32,826 nt of DNA. It comes from DASUEB01 sp036275295 (lineage in GTDB: Bacteria; Bacteroidota; Bacteroidia; Flavobacteriales_D; Luteibaculaceae). A program made the translations under genes and the position numbers. The stretch covers positions 1 through 32,826 of the forward strand of contig DASUEB010000091.1 of assembly GCA_036275295.1 (NCBI GenBank). The letters run 5' to 3'. The number at the start of each line of letters is the position of its first letter. Position 1 is the stretch's first letter. This document shows positions 16,689 through 25,007 of this stretch, in pieces. The notes beneath the pieces were generated by a model that was not told the DNA's origin, did not search any database, and saw nothing but the letters and a program-made list of their open reading frames with translations.

Positions 16689-17471
16689 ATGAGATTATTA
16701 TTTGCATTGATCTTTGTTTTAAAATACTTTATTTCCGTTTCCCAAATTACCGGTGTTCAGCTGGGCGCCGGATTCTTCAAACCCATTCAGTTCACCTCTG
16801 AGTCGGGCTCTGAAGAATTAAAAAAATCATCCAGTGGTAATGCGCTAGGTAAAAGACTAACCTTTACCTACCAGATTAGCTTCAACATAAAAAACAGACC
16901 ATTTAGTCTTGGATACAATCGTGTACCCATTGGAAATGGCATTTCGCTTCGCCTACAGGATGAGCTTTTCACCTCAGCTGGGGCGTTGCGAGCAAGGCAT
17001 TATCGCGGGCGCGATTACAACCAAATTACCTTGTTAACTCAACTATTGGTGCAGCGAACCATTAACCTTAAATACCTTCACATCAAACCTATCTTATATG
17101 CGGGGCTCGCAGTTAATCAATCGAGAGGCCATCGAACATTAGAAACTATGGGCAAAGAATACGGCAATGCGGGTGGTCCTCAGGATTATTTGATCCTCTC
17201 ATTCGACTACAGTTTTTTTAATCAAATCGGCACAGGAATTGTGTTCGACTATCGCTTGGAAGGTGCTGCGAAAAAAAGATACCACTCTAGGCTGTATGCC
17301 GCCTTTCGCGCTCACATTGGATTAGTCAATCTCGCCTCAGGTAAGATTGACATTGATGCGAATGGATACAAAGCACAGCAAAAGTTCGTTTCCACCGGTT
17401 CGTATTTGGGCGCTTATTTGGGTTACTATATTTACTCCAAATCCAGATCCAGCATTGAGCGGGCGCCTTAG
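16689..17471 (+). CDS. Hypothetical exported protein, possible beta-barrel
   Basis: I do not recognise this gene. From MRLLFALIFVLKYFISVSQ the protein is 260 aa and begins with a signal-peptide-like stretch. The body has alternating aromatic/small residues (LGYNRVPIGNGISLRLQ, YLHIKPILYAGLAVNQS, LGAYLGYYIYSK) suggestive of outer-membrane strands. The frame is open for 29 more codons upstream (ATG at 16602 and 16659), but those residues lack signal-peptide features, so the later start is preferred. It follows the transposase remnant and converges with glyS. It may be a lineage-specific gene or part of an acquired insertion. No function can be given. Confidence 0.55.
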   Translation: MRLLFALIFVLKYFISVSQITGVQLGAGFFKPIQFTSESGSEELKKSSSGNALGKRLTFTYQISFNIKNRPFSLGYNRVPIGNGISLRLQDELFTSAGALRARHYRGRDYNQITLLTQLLVQRTINLKYLHIKPILYAGLAVNQSRGHRTLETMGKEYGNAGGPQDYLILSFDYSFFNQIGTGIVFDYRLEGAAKKRYHSRLYAAFRAHIGLVNLASGKIDIDANGYKAQQKFVSTGSYLGAYLGYYIYSKSRSSIERAP

Positions 17472-17504
17472 ATTCAGTCAGACCTCTTTTCTGCTTTATA
17501 CCGT

Positions 17505-19055
17505 TTAGCTATTAATTGTTTTTAAAAGCGCCGTAAAAGAAGTGTCTCGGGCCAGAATAGCGTGCAATTCACTGATCGCCACTCGCTCTTGTTTCATCGT
17601 GTCTCGGTGGCGGATGGTAACGCTTTGATCTGCGAGGGTCTCGCCGTCGACCGTGATACAGAACGGGGTTCCAATGGCATCTTGACGGCGATAGCGCTTG
17701 CCAATGGCATCTTTCTCGTCGTATTGAACCAAGAAGTCAAATTTTAAGGCATCAACAATCTCGCGAGCCTTTTCGGGCAAGCCGTCTTTTTTTACCAAAG
17801 GCAATATGGCGGCCTTGATGGGCGCCAATGGAGCGGGAATTGAAAGCACCGTGCGCTCGCTGCCATCCTCCAACTTCTCTTCTTTCAAGCCGGCCGAAAG
17901 CACCGCCAAAAACATGCGGTCAAGACCTATGCTGGTTTCCACCACATATGGCACGTAGCTCTTGTTTTCCTCGGTATCAAAGAACTGCAATTTCTTGCCG
18001 CTGTGTTCCTCGTGTTGCTTGAGGTCAAAATCGGTCCGACTGTGGATGCCCTCGAGTTCTTTAAAACCCATTGGGAAATCGAATTCAATATCGCATGCCG
18101 CATTGGCGTAATGCGCCAATTTGATGTGGTCGTGGAAGCGGTAATGCTCATCGCCCAAACCCAGCGATTTGTGCCATTTCAATCGAACCGACTTCCAATA
18201 GTCGTACCACTGCATCTCTTCGCCGGGTTTTACAAAAAACTGCATCTCCATCTGCTCAAACTCGCGCATACGGAAAATGAACTGACGGGCGACAATCTCA
18301 TTGCGAAAGGCTTTTCCGATTTGCGCTATGCCAAACGGAATTTTCATGCGGCCCGATTTCTGTACATTCAAAAAGTTTACAAATATCCCTTGAGCCGTTT
18401 CGGGTCGAAGGTAAATCTTGGCCGACTCACCGGAAACCGAACCCAGCTCAGTGGCAAACATCAGGTTGAACTGCCTTACCTCGGTCCAATTCTTGCTTCC
18501 AGAAATGGGACATACAATGCCCAAGTCCTCGATGAGTTGCTTTACAGCGGGCAAGTCGCCCGTTTCCAATGCCGTGCGCATGCGGTCTTCAATCTGCCCA
18601 ATCTGGGTCTGATACTCAAGCACACGGGGATTGGTGGCCAGGAACATGGCGCTGTCGAACGTATCTCCAAAGCGCTTGGCCGCCTTCTCTACCTCTTTTT
18701 CTATCTTCTGACGGATCTTCTCAATGTGCTCTTCAATCAATACATCGGCGCGATAGCGCTTTTTGCTGTCCTTGTTGTCGATGAGTGGATCGTTAAATGC
18801 ATCCACGTGACCACTGGCCTTCCATGTGGTTGGATGCATAAAAATCGCCGAATCAATTCCGACGATGTTTTCATGCATTTTGACCATGGCATCCCACCAG
18901 TATCGCTTGATGTTGTTTTTAAGTTCAACACCGTATTGACCGTAGTCGTAAGTCGCACTTAGGCCATCGTAAATCTCCGACGATGGAAAAATAAATCCAT
19001 ACTCCTTGGCATGGCCAATAATCGACTTAAGTTTATCTTCTTTAACCTGACTCAT
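17505..19055 (-). CDS. glyS: Glycine--tRNA ligase (dimeric, single-chain type)
   Basis: Class II aminoacyl-tRNA synthetase that charges tRNA-Gly. It is the alpha2 form found in Bacteroidota, eukaryotes and archaea, not the two-subunit alpha2beta2 form. In 516 aa it shows EYGFIFPSSEIYDGLSATYDYG at the N-terminus and YLRPETAQGIFVNF in the middle. Motif 2 is GKAFRNEI and motif 3 is ETSIGLDRMFLA. An anticodon-binding domain ends the protein (VDALKFDFLVQYDEKDAIGKRYRRQDAIG). A perfect -7 box lies 5 nt before the ATG, so the mRNA is probably leaderless. It is divergent from the DUF3109 gene. Confidence 0.96.
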   Translation of the reverse strand: MSQVKEDKLKSIIGHAKEYGFIFPSSEIYDGLSATYDYGQYGVELKNNIKRYWWDAMVKMHENIVGIDSAIFMHPTTWKASGHVDAFNDPLIDNKDSKKRYRADVLIEEHIEKIRQKIEKEVEKAAKRFGDTFDSAMFLATNPRVLEYQTQIGQIEDRMRTALETGDLPAVKQLIEDLGIVCPISGSKNWTEVRQFNLMFATELGSVSGESAKIYLRPETAQGIFVNFLNVQKSGRMKIPFGIAQIGKAFRNEIVARQFIFRMREFEQMEMQFFVKPGEEMQWYDYWKSVRLKWHKSLGLGDEHYRFHDHIKLAHYANAACDIEFDFPMGFKELEGIHSRTDFDLKQHEEHSGKKLQFFDTEENKSYVPYVVETSIGLDRMFLAVLSAGLKEEKLEDGSERTVLSIPAPLAPIKAAILPLVKKDGLPEKAREIVDALKFDFLVQYDEKDAIGKRYRRQDAIGTPFCITVDGETLADQSVTIRHRDTMKQERVAISELHAILARDTSFTALLKTINS

Positions 19056-19060
19056 GCCCG

Positions 19061-19068
19061 CAAAAGTA
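19061..19068 (-). promoter_or_regulatory. -7 box of glyS, leaderless arrangement
   Basis: On the minus strand TACTTTTG is a perfect TAnnTTTG match and ends 5 nt before the glyS ATG. With transcription starting 4-5 nt after the box, the mRNA would begin at the start codon. The -33 region is weak. Confidence 0.55.
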
Positions 19069-19117
19069 TAAAACTAAGCGGAGGCTAAAGCATATTCGCC
19101 AAAGGGAAACCAAAGAC

Positions 19118-19150
19118 GGCCATATCCGTTGATCGGATCGATATACGGCC
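19118..19150. repeat. Imperfect inverted repeat between glyS and DUF3109 gene
   Basis: A 33-bp imperfect palindrome with GGCC at both ends and ATCCG-TTGAT-CGGAT at its centre, plus partly matching AT-rich arms. It lies upstream of both divergent promoters, where an operator could act, but no binding protein is suggested by the context. Confidence 0.3.
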
Positions 19151-19171
19151 CTATCATTGCCAACTTCGTTG

Positions 19172-19179
19172 TACCTTTG
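19172..19179 (+). promoter_or_regulatory. -7 box of the DUF3109 gene, leaderless arrangement
   Basis: TACCTTTG (perfect match) ends 4 nt before ATG 19184. It supports that ATG over the one at 19157, which would lie upstream of the promoter. The mRNA is predicted to be leaderless. Confidence 0.55.
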
Positions 19180-19183
19180 CGCC

Positions 19184-19765
19184 ATGGTGGAGATTGAAAA
19201 TACGCTCGTTTCGCTCGATGTATTTACCGAGGAGTTTGTGTGCGACTTAAGCGCCTGTAAAGGGGCTTGTTGTGTTTTAGGCGATGCAGGTGCCCCGCTC
19301 GATGAGGAGGAAACCGCTAAGCTGGAAGACATCATTGATGAAGTAAGTCCCTTTTTGCGACCTGAAGGTCGCGATGCCATTGCTCAACAGGGCGCGTTTG
19401 TAATCGAAGCCGATGGCACCTATGCCACGCCTCTGGTGGATGGTAAGGAATGTGCTTATACGGTATTTCAGCCTGACGGAACCGCCCTGTGTGGCATTGA
19501 GGCCGCCTACCGCGCTGGAGCCACCCATTGGAAAAAACCCATCTCCTGCGAATTGTATCCCATCCGATTAAATCCGTTGAAAGATCATATCGCCCTCAAT
19601 TACCACCGGTGGAATGTTTGCGCTCCAGCTTGCCAGTGTGGCGCTAAAATGAAAGTGCCGGTATATCGATTTCTCAAAGATGCCTTAACGCGCAAATTTG
19701 GTGCCGATTATTACACGGCCTTGGAAGCGGCGAAGGAATACATCGATCAAAGCCATCGAGCCTAA
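19184..19765 (+). CDS. DUF3109 family cysteine-cluster protein
   Basis: The 193-aa protein starts MVEIENTLVSLDVFTEEFVC. It carries a dense cysteine motif, CDLSACKGACC, then further cysteines at KECAY, ALCGIE, PISCELYP and NVCAPACQCGAK. This is the layout of DUF3109, a relative of the YkgJ CxxCxxCC zinc/iron-cluster proteins. Eleven or so conserved cysteines suggest metal binding, probably an iron-sulfur or zinc site; the function is unknown. The start was chosen because a perfect promoter -7 box lies just upstream. It is divergent from glyS and stands alone, with a 490-nt gap before nrdB. Confidence 0.85.
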   Translation: MVEIENTLVSLDVFTEEFVCDLSACKGACCVLGDAGAPLDEEETAKLEDIIDEVSPFLRPEGRDAIAQQGAFVIEADGTYATPLVDGKECAYTVFQPDGTALCGIEAAYRAGATHWKKPISCELYPIRLNPLKDHIALNYHRWNVCAPACQCGAKMKVPVYRFLKDALTRKFGADYYTALEAAKEYIDQSHRA

Positions 19766-20256
19766 TCAAGATCCCATATACCGGACCAAAGCTCTGATTT
19801 ACAATATTTAACACTGCATTTAGGACTCCTTTCCCCAGTGTTTCCGAGCTTTGTAGAAATTAACAATCGACGAAATACACGTCCCATCACACTTTCGGCG
19901 TTGTTAATAAGTGGGTGTTAATATCTATGAGGTCATTTGAATGGCGATCTGAGAATCTTTCTGTAATTTTATACAAGTCAATGATAAACAACGGTTTACA
20001 CTGAACTCCTTGAAGATAAAGGGCTAGCAAAATTTCACGGTTAATATCAACAAGAGAAGGGTTTGATTATGAGGAGAATGGATGAGTTATCAGGTTGTGG
20101 TGTTCAAAAATCAACTTTCAAATGGCTTCGATTTGAGCGAAGTTTGTTGAGAGCAAAACCATCGTCAAGAGGTGCTGTAAATAACTGAAAAACAATTATA
20201 ACCCGTTCACGCGGGTTATTTCGCCTAAAGAAGAAACTACTAAAGAAAGAGATACA
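19766..20256. other. Long intergenic region upstream of nrdB
   Basis: About 490 nt, AT-rich, with no convincing gene. It contains a hairpin (20198-20219) close to nrdB and a possible 39-codon frame (20069-20188) that I do not believe is a gene. I found no clear NrdR box and no perfect TAnnTTTG promoter, although regulation of ribonucleotide reductase would be expected to act here. Confidence 0.5.
20198..20219 (+). promoter_or_regulatory. Hairpin in the nrdB leader
   Basis: ATAACCCG pairs perfectly with CGGGTTAT around the loop TTCACG, ending 37 nt before the nrdB ATG. It lacks a long T-run, so a strong terminator is unlikely. It could be an attenuator, an mRNA-stabilising stem or a weak terminator for upstream transcription. 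Confidence 0.4.
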
Positions 20257-21228
20257 ATGAGTGCAATGGAACCCATTTTAGCAGAGAACAAAGATCGCTT
20301 TGTGATTTTCCCGATTCAACACGATGATATCTGGGCGTTTTACAAAAAGGCACAAGCGAGCTTTTGGACAGCGGAGGAGATTGATTTGGAGGCCGACATC
20401 GCCGATTGGGAAAACAAACTCAACGCCGATGAACAACACTTTATCAAACACGTACTCGCCTTTTTTGCGGCCAGCGATGGCATCGTGAATGAAAACCTGG
20501 CTGAAAACTTCCTTTCAGAAGTTCAGTATACCGAAGCCAAGTTCTTTTACGGCTTTCAAGTGGCTATTGAGAACATCCACTCAGAGACCTATTCTCTGTT
20601 GATCGATACCTACATCAAAGACAGCCTGGAAAAAAACAAGCTTTTCCGTGCGATCGACACCATCGACTGCGTGAAGAAAAAAGCCGAATGGGCTTTGAAA
20701 TGGATTGACAAAGGCTCCTTTGCCCAGCGTTTGGTAGCCTTTGCTGCCGTAGAAGGGATTTTCTTCAGCGGCTCGTTCTGCTCGATCTTCTGGTTGAAGA
20801 AACGCGGTTTGATGCCTGGATTGACTTTCTCTAACGAACTGATCTCGCGCGACGAAGGTTTGCACTGCGATTTTGCCTGTTTGTTGTACACCAAGCACCT
20901 CATCAATCGCCTTCCCAAAGAAGAAGTGCAAGCCATCATTACCGAAGCCGTTGAGATCGAAAAAGAGTTTGTCACTGATGCGCTGCCCGTTAAACTCATT
21001 GGGATGAACGCCGAGCTGATGTCGCAATACATTGAGTTTGTCGCCGATCGCCTCTTGGTTGAATTGGGCAACAACAAAGTGTACAACGTAAGCAATCCCT
21101 TCGATTTCATGGAAATGATATCGCTGCAAGGAAAAACCAATTTCTTCGAAAAACGCGTGGGCGAATACCAAAAAGCCGGTGTTATGTCGAAGGAAAAACA
21201 AACATTCAGTCTCAACGAAGATTTCTAA
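20257..21228 (+). CDS. nrdB: Ribonucleoside-diphosphate reductase, beta subunit (class Ia)
   Basis: NrdB holds the diiron-tyrosyl radical that starts ribonucleotide reduction by NrdA. The 323-aa protein is of the eukaryote-like type. Iron ligands are visible as D74 (AASDG), E105 and H108 (ENIHSETY), E166 (AVEGIFF), and E200 and H203 (DEGLHCDF). The radical tyrosine is Y112 in ENIHSETY. The C-terminal FSLNEDF resembles the R2 tail that binds R1. ATG 20266 is an alternative start three codons in. nrdA follows after 40 nt; the order nrdB-nrdA is the reverse of the enterobacterial one. Confidence 0.96.
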   Translation: MSAMEPILAENKDRFVIFPIQHDDIWAFYKKAQASFWTAEEIDLEADIADWENKLNADEQHFIKHVLAFFAASDGIVNENLAENFLSEVQYTEAKFFYGFQVAIENIHSETYSLLIDTYIKDSLEKNKLFRAIDTIDCVKKKAEWALKWIDKGSFAQRLVAFAAVEGIFFSGSFCSIFWLKKRGLMPGLTFSNELISRDEGLHCDFACLLYTKHLINRLPKEEVQAIITEAVEIEKEFVTDALPVKLIGMNAELMSQYIEFVADRLLVELGNNKVYNVSNPFDFMEMISLQGKTNFFEKRVGEYQKAGVMSKEKQTFSLNEDF

Positions 21229-21268
21229 TACTGCCCCCAAACCCCATTTTAATACCTAAAAACCCAAG

Positions 21269-23638
21269 ATGATGCACGTAATAAAACGCGACGGCCGCAA
21301 AGAGGAGGTTAAAATCGATAAGATTACCGCCCGTATTTCAAAGCTGTGTTATGGCCTTGATCCGATTGTCGATCCCATCCGTATTACCCTAAAAGTTGTG
21401 GAGGGATTGCACGACGGAGTGACCACATCTGATCTGGACGTGCTCGCTGCCGAGGTGGCCGCCTCGAATACAGTGCTTCACCCCGACTATGCCCAGCTGG
21501 CCTCGCGCATCGCGGTTTCCAACCTTCACAAAAACACCAAAAAGTCGTTCTCAGCCACCATCGACGATCTCTACCACTACATCGACCCGGTGAACGGCGA
21601 AAACGCCGCGCTAATCGCTACCGATATCTTTGAGATCATCCAAGAAAACGCCGAAGTACTGGATAGTTCTATCATTTACGACCGCGATTTCAGCTACGAT
21701 TACTTCGGATTTAAAACTCTCGAGCGCTCGTACCTCCTAAAGCTTAATGGCAAAACGGCCGAGCGCCCACAACACATGTTGATGCGCGTATCGCTGGGTA
21801 TCCACAAAACCGATATTCAAGCGGCTATCGACACCTACCACGCCATGTCGCAAGGTTGGTACACACACGCCACTCCCACGCTTTTTAACGCAGGAACGCC
21901 TAAGCCCCAGATGTCGTCGTGTTTCTTGCTTTCGATGAAAGGCGACAGCATTACAGGCATTTACGACACCCTGAAACAAACGGCTCAGATTTCACAATCG
22001 GCCGGTGGTATCGGATTGTCTATTCACGACATACGCGCCAAAGGTTCCTACATCAAAGGAACCAATGGCACCAGTAACGGTATCGTTCCGATGCTTAAAG
22101 TCTTCAACGACACCGCCCGCTACGTAGACCAAGGAGGCGGAAAAAGAAAAGGATCCTTTGCCATCTACATTGAGCCCTGGCACGCCGATATCATGGATTT
22201 CTTGGATCTTAAAAAGAACCACGGCAAAGAGGAAATGCGCGCCCGCGATTTATTCTACGCCCTTTGGGTTCCCGATCTATTCATGAAACGCGTGGAGGCA
22301 AACGAAAACTGGACCCTGATGTGTCCGAACGAATGCCCCGGCTTAGCCGATGTGCACAGCGAGGAATTTGATAAACTATATGCTCAATACGAAGCCGAAG
22401 GACGCGGTAGAAAAACCATCCGTGCGCAAGAGCTATGGGCCAAGATCATCGAATCGCAAATCGAAACCGGTACTCCCTACATGCTTTACAAGGATGCCGC
22501 TAATGCCAAGAGCAATCAGAAAAACCTCGGGACTATCCGCTCATCGAACCTCTGTACCGAGATCATTGAGTACACCTCTCCCGACGAAGTAGCCGTGTGC
22601 AACCTCGCCTCGATTGCCTTGCCCAAATTTGTGAAAGATGGGGAATTCGATCACAAGGAGTTGTTCAACGTGGCCTACCAGGTTACGCGCAACCTGAACC
22701 GGATCATAGACTATAACTACTATCCTGTTCCAGAGGCCAGAAGAAGTAACCTTCGTCACCGTCCCATTGGTATTGGTGTGCAAGGTTTAGCGGATGCCTT
22801 TATCCTGCTTCGCCTTCCTTTTGAAAGCGACGGAGCGAGAGAACTCAATCGCGAGGTCTTTGAAACCATCTATTTTGGTGCCATGACCGCTTCAAAAGAT
22901 TTGGCTAAAGAAGAAGGCCACTATGAAACCTACCCCGGATCGCCCATATCAAAAGGCGAATTCCAATTCGACATGTGGGGCGTGAGTCCATCAGCGCGTT
23001 GGAACTGGGACGAGCTCAGAGCTGAAATCAAACAACACGGCGTGCGAAACTCGCTCCTGTTAGCCCCTATGCCAACGGCCTCGACCGCTCAAATTCTGGG
23101 CAACAACGAGTGTTTTGAGCCATACACCAGCAACATTTACACCCGTCGCGTGCTCTCTGGAGAGTTTATCGTGGTGAACAAACACTTGTTGAAAGACCTA
23201 GTGAAATTGGGCTTGTGGAACGAAACCCTCAAAAACAAGATCGTGGCTGCCAACGGCTCCATCCAACATATCAATGAAATCCCCGATAACCTCAAGGAAA
23301 TCTACAAAACGGCCTGGGAAATCTCGCAAAGAGCGGTTATTGATATGGCCGCCGACCGAGGCGCATTCATCTGCCAAAGCCAAAGCTTAAACGTGTTTAT
23401 AGAAAACCCCAACTTTGGCAAACTCACCTCGATGCATTTCTACGGCTGGAAAAAAGGACTCAAAACAGGTATGTACTACCTGCGCACCAAGGCCGCTACA
23501 GATCCCATCAAGTTTACCCTCGAAAAACAGCAGCAGAAAGAAGTACTGCCTCTGGCCGAGAAAAACGACGAGAAACACATGGCCGAAATTGCCTGCTCAC
23601 TCGACGATCCAGAAGGCTGCGAAGTTTGCAGCGCATGA
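21269..23638 (+). CDS. nrdA: Ribonucleoside-diphosphate reductase, alpha subunit (class Ia)
   Basis: NrdA reduces ribonucleoside diphosphates to deoxyribonucleotides under aerobic conditions. The 789-aa protein starts with a full ATP-cone (MMHVIKRDGRKEEVKIDKI), so dATP inhibition is expected. The redox cysteine C218 is in QMSSCFLLSM, and the active-site and partner cysteines are in SNLCTEIIEY and EVAVCNLASIAL. APMPTASTAQILGNNECFEP and the C-terminal redox pair in GCEVCSA are also present. It is much closer to the mammalian/yeast R1 pattern than to E. coli NrdA. A clear rho-independent terminator follows at once, ending the nrdBA unit. ATG 21272 may be the real start, since family proteins begin MHVIKRDG. 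Confidence 0.97.
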   Translation: MMHVIKRDGRKEEVKIDKITARISKLCYGLDPIVDPIRITLKVVEGLHDGVTTSDLDVLAAEVAASNTVLHPDYAQLASRIAVSNLHKNTKKSFSATIDDLYHYIDPVNGENAALIATDIFEIIQENAEVLDSSIIYDRDFSYDYFGFKTLERSYLLKLNGKTAERPQHMLMRVSLGIHKTDIQAAIDTYHAMSQGWYTHATPTLFNAGTPKPQMSSCFLLSMKGDSITGIYDTLKQTAQISQSAGGIGLSIHDIRAKGSYIKGTNGTSNGIVPMLKVFNDTARYVDQGGGKRKGSFAIYIEPWHADIMDFLDLKKNHGKEEMRARDLFYALWVPDLFMKRVEANENWTLMCPNECPGLADVHSEEFDKLYAQYEAEGRGRKTIRAQELWAKIIESQIETGTPYMLYKDAANAKSNQKNLGTIRSSNLCTEIIEYTSPDEVAVCNLASIALPKFVKDGEFDHKELFNVAYQVTRNLNRIIDYNYYPVPEARRSNLRHRPIGIGVQGLADAFILLRLPFESDGARELNREVFETIYFGAMTASKDLAKEEGHYETYPGSPISKGEFQFDMWGVSPSARWNWDELRAEIKQHGVRNSLLLAPMPTASTAQILGNNECFEPYTSNIYTRRVLSGEFIVVNKHLLKDLVKLGLWNETLKNKIVAANGSIQHINEIPDNLKEIYKTAWEISQRAVIDMAADRGAFICQSQSLNVFIENPNFGKLTSMHFYGWKKGLKTGMYYLRTKAATDPIKFTLEKQQQKEVLPLAEKNDEKHMAEIACSLDDPEGCEVCSA

Positions 23639-23644
23639 TAACCG

Positions 23645-23677
23645 AAAGATCCGCCTCCCAGCGGATCTTTTTATTTA
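23645..23677 (+). terminator. Rho-independent terminator after nrdA
   Basis: AAGATCCGC and GCGGATCTT form a perfect 9-bp stem around CTCCCA, followed by TTTTTATTTA. It starts 7 nt after the nrdA stop. Confidence 0.9.
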
Positions 23678-23736
23678 GAACCCTTTCAAATAAGTCTGGC
23701 TGACAAAACGATGACACTTTGAACTTGCCCGCTCTC

Positions 23737-23744
23737 CACCTTTG
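23737..23744 (+). promoter_or_regulatory. Possible -7 box of the hemA operon
   Basis: CACCTTTG (7/8 to TAnnTTTG) lies 21 nt before the GTG start; TTTG occurs 15 nt upstream, somewhat too close for a standard -33 element. It is placed correctly between the nrdA terminator and hemA. Confidence 0.4.
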
Positions 23745-23765
23745 TAAAGCAAACAATAGGAGATA

Positions 23766-24998
23766 GTGGAGCAGTTAAACGTATTTGCATTAACACATAA
23801 GAAGGCAGACCTTAAGCAGGTCGGGCATTTTCACCTACCTCAGGAGGAAATGGCTGCTCGATTGAGCGCGCTTAAAGATCGGTTACATGCCTCAGAATTG
23901 ATGTATTTAAGCACCTGCAACCGGGTAGAATTTATCGTTGTAGGCTGCCCAGACCCTACTACCGCCCCGTTAAAAATCGTTAATCACTTCTTGGGCAACC
24001 TGGCCGCAGAGGAAACCAACGAGCTGTTAGACGCTTTTGAGCACTACTCCGAACAGGGAGCTGTCAAGCACCTTTTTGAAGTGGCGGCATCGCTCGACAG
24101 CATGGTGGTAGGTGAACGCGAAATCATCACCCAATTCCGTCAATCGTACGAACTTTGTGCCAAACTAGGACTGAGTGGCGAGCACATCCGCATCTTGGCA
24201 AAAAACACCATAGAAACAGCCAAGCGCATCTACACGGACACCCAACTGGGTACCCGACCTGTATCGGTTGTATCGCTGGCCTTTAAAGCATTGCTCGACA
24301 GCAAAGTGACAAAAGATAGCCGCGTAATCATGATTGGAGCGGGAACCACCAATCGCAACATGGCTCGATTCCTGACCAAAGCGGGTTTCAAAAATGTAAC
24401 CGTTTTCAACAGAACACCTGAAAAGGCGGCAGAACTGATTCAAAACATGAAGTTCACAGGCCTTGGATTAGGCCTTGAACAGCTACCTGCCTACCAAAAC
24501 GGCTTTGATGTGCTAATTTCTTGCACCGGAAGTGCCAATACCTTGGTAGACAAAGACCTATACGCCTCTCTTCTTCAAGGAGAATTAACCAATAAGGTCC
24601 TGATTGACTTGGCGATTCCCGCCGATATTGACCCCGATATCGCCGCTATCTTTCCCGCCAAACTCATCAACGTTGCCTCGTTGAAACCCATATCAGAGCA
24701 AAACATCAAGGCTCGTGAACAGGAATTACACCTATGTTACCAGATCTTGGATGAAGCTTTGGTGAAATTCGGTCGTATTCTTCGTGAACGCAAAGTGGAA
24801 TTGGCCATGAAACAGGTTCCAACCTTGGTCAAGGAAATCAAACACAAAGCCATAAACGAAGTGTTTGCCCGCGAAATGGCTGAGCTCGATGAGAAATCGC
24901 AAGAAGTCATCAATCGTATGATGGAATACGTCGAGAAAAAATACATTTCCGGACCTATCAAGCTCGCAAAAGAGATACTTTTGACCCAGAATTCTTAA
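23766..24998 (+). CDS. hemA: Glutamyl-tRNA reductase, GTG start
   Basis: HemA reduces glutamyl-tRNA to glutamate-1-semialdehyde, the first step of C5-pathway tetrapyrrole synthesis. The 410-aa protein has the catalytic cysteine C51 in YLSTCNRVEF. EVAASLDSMVVGEREIITQ binds substrate, and VIMIGAGTTNRNMARFL starts the NADPH-binding domain. The C-terminal helices mediate dimerisation. The start is GTG: an in-frame TAG lies 9 nt upstream and no ATG intervenes. An AGGAG sequence is only 3 nt from the start, too near for a normal ribosome-binding site. The fused hemCD gene begins 9 nt downstream, so the first steps of heme synthesis are co-transcribed. Confidence 0.96.
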   Translation: MEQLNVFALTHKKADLKQVGHFHLPQEEMAARLSALKDRLHASELMYLSTCNRVEFIVVGCPDPTTAPLKIVNHFLGNLAAEETNELLDAFEHYSEQGAVKHLFEVAASLDSMVVGEREIITQFRQSYELCAKLGLSGEHIRILAKNTIETAKRIYTDTQLGTRPVSVVSLAFKALLDSKVTKDSRVIMIGAGTTNRNMARFLTKAGFKNVTVFNRTPEKAAELIQNMKFTGLGLGLEQLPAYQNGFDVLISCTGSANTLVDKDLYASLLQGELTNKVLIDLAIPADIDPDIAAIFPAKLINVASLKPISEQNIKAREQELHLCYQILDEALVKFGRILRERKVELAMKQVPTLVKEIKHKAINEVFAREMAELDEKSQEVINRMMEYVEKKYISGPIKLAKEILLTQNS

Positions 24999-25007
24999 TT
25001 ACACCGC

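Noticed and set aside
18003..18962. A 319-codon open frame on the plus strand
   Set aside because: It lies entirely antisense to glyS, whose conserved motifs are unmistakable. Its translation shows no known domain and it has no promoter or neighbours in phase.
20069..20188. A 39-codon frame upstream of nrdB (MRRMDELSGCG...)
   Set aside because: Too short, no recognised domain, no promoter, and residue composition like random translation of AT-rich DNA.
20581..21240. Long minus-strand frames opposite nrdB
   Set aside because: Antisense shadows of a strongly conserved gene; no independent features.
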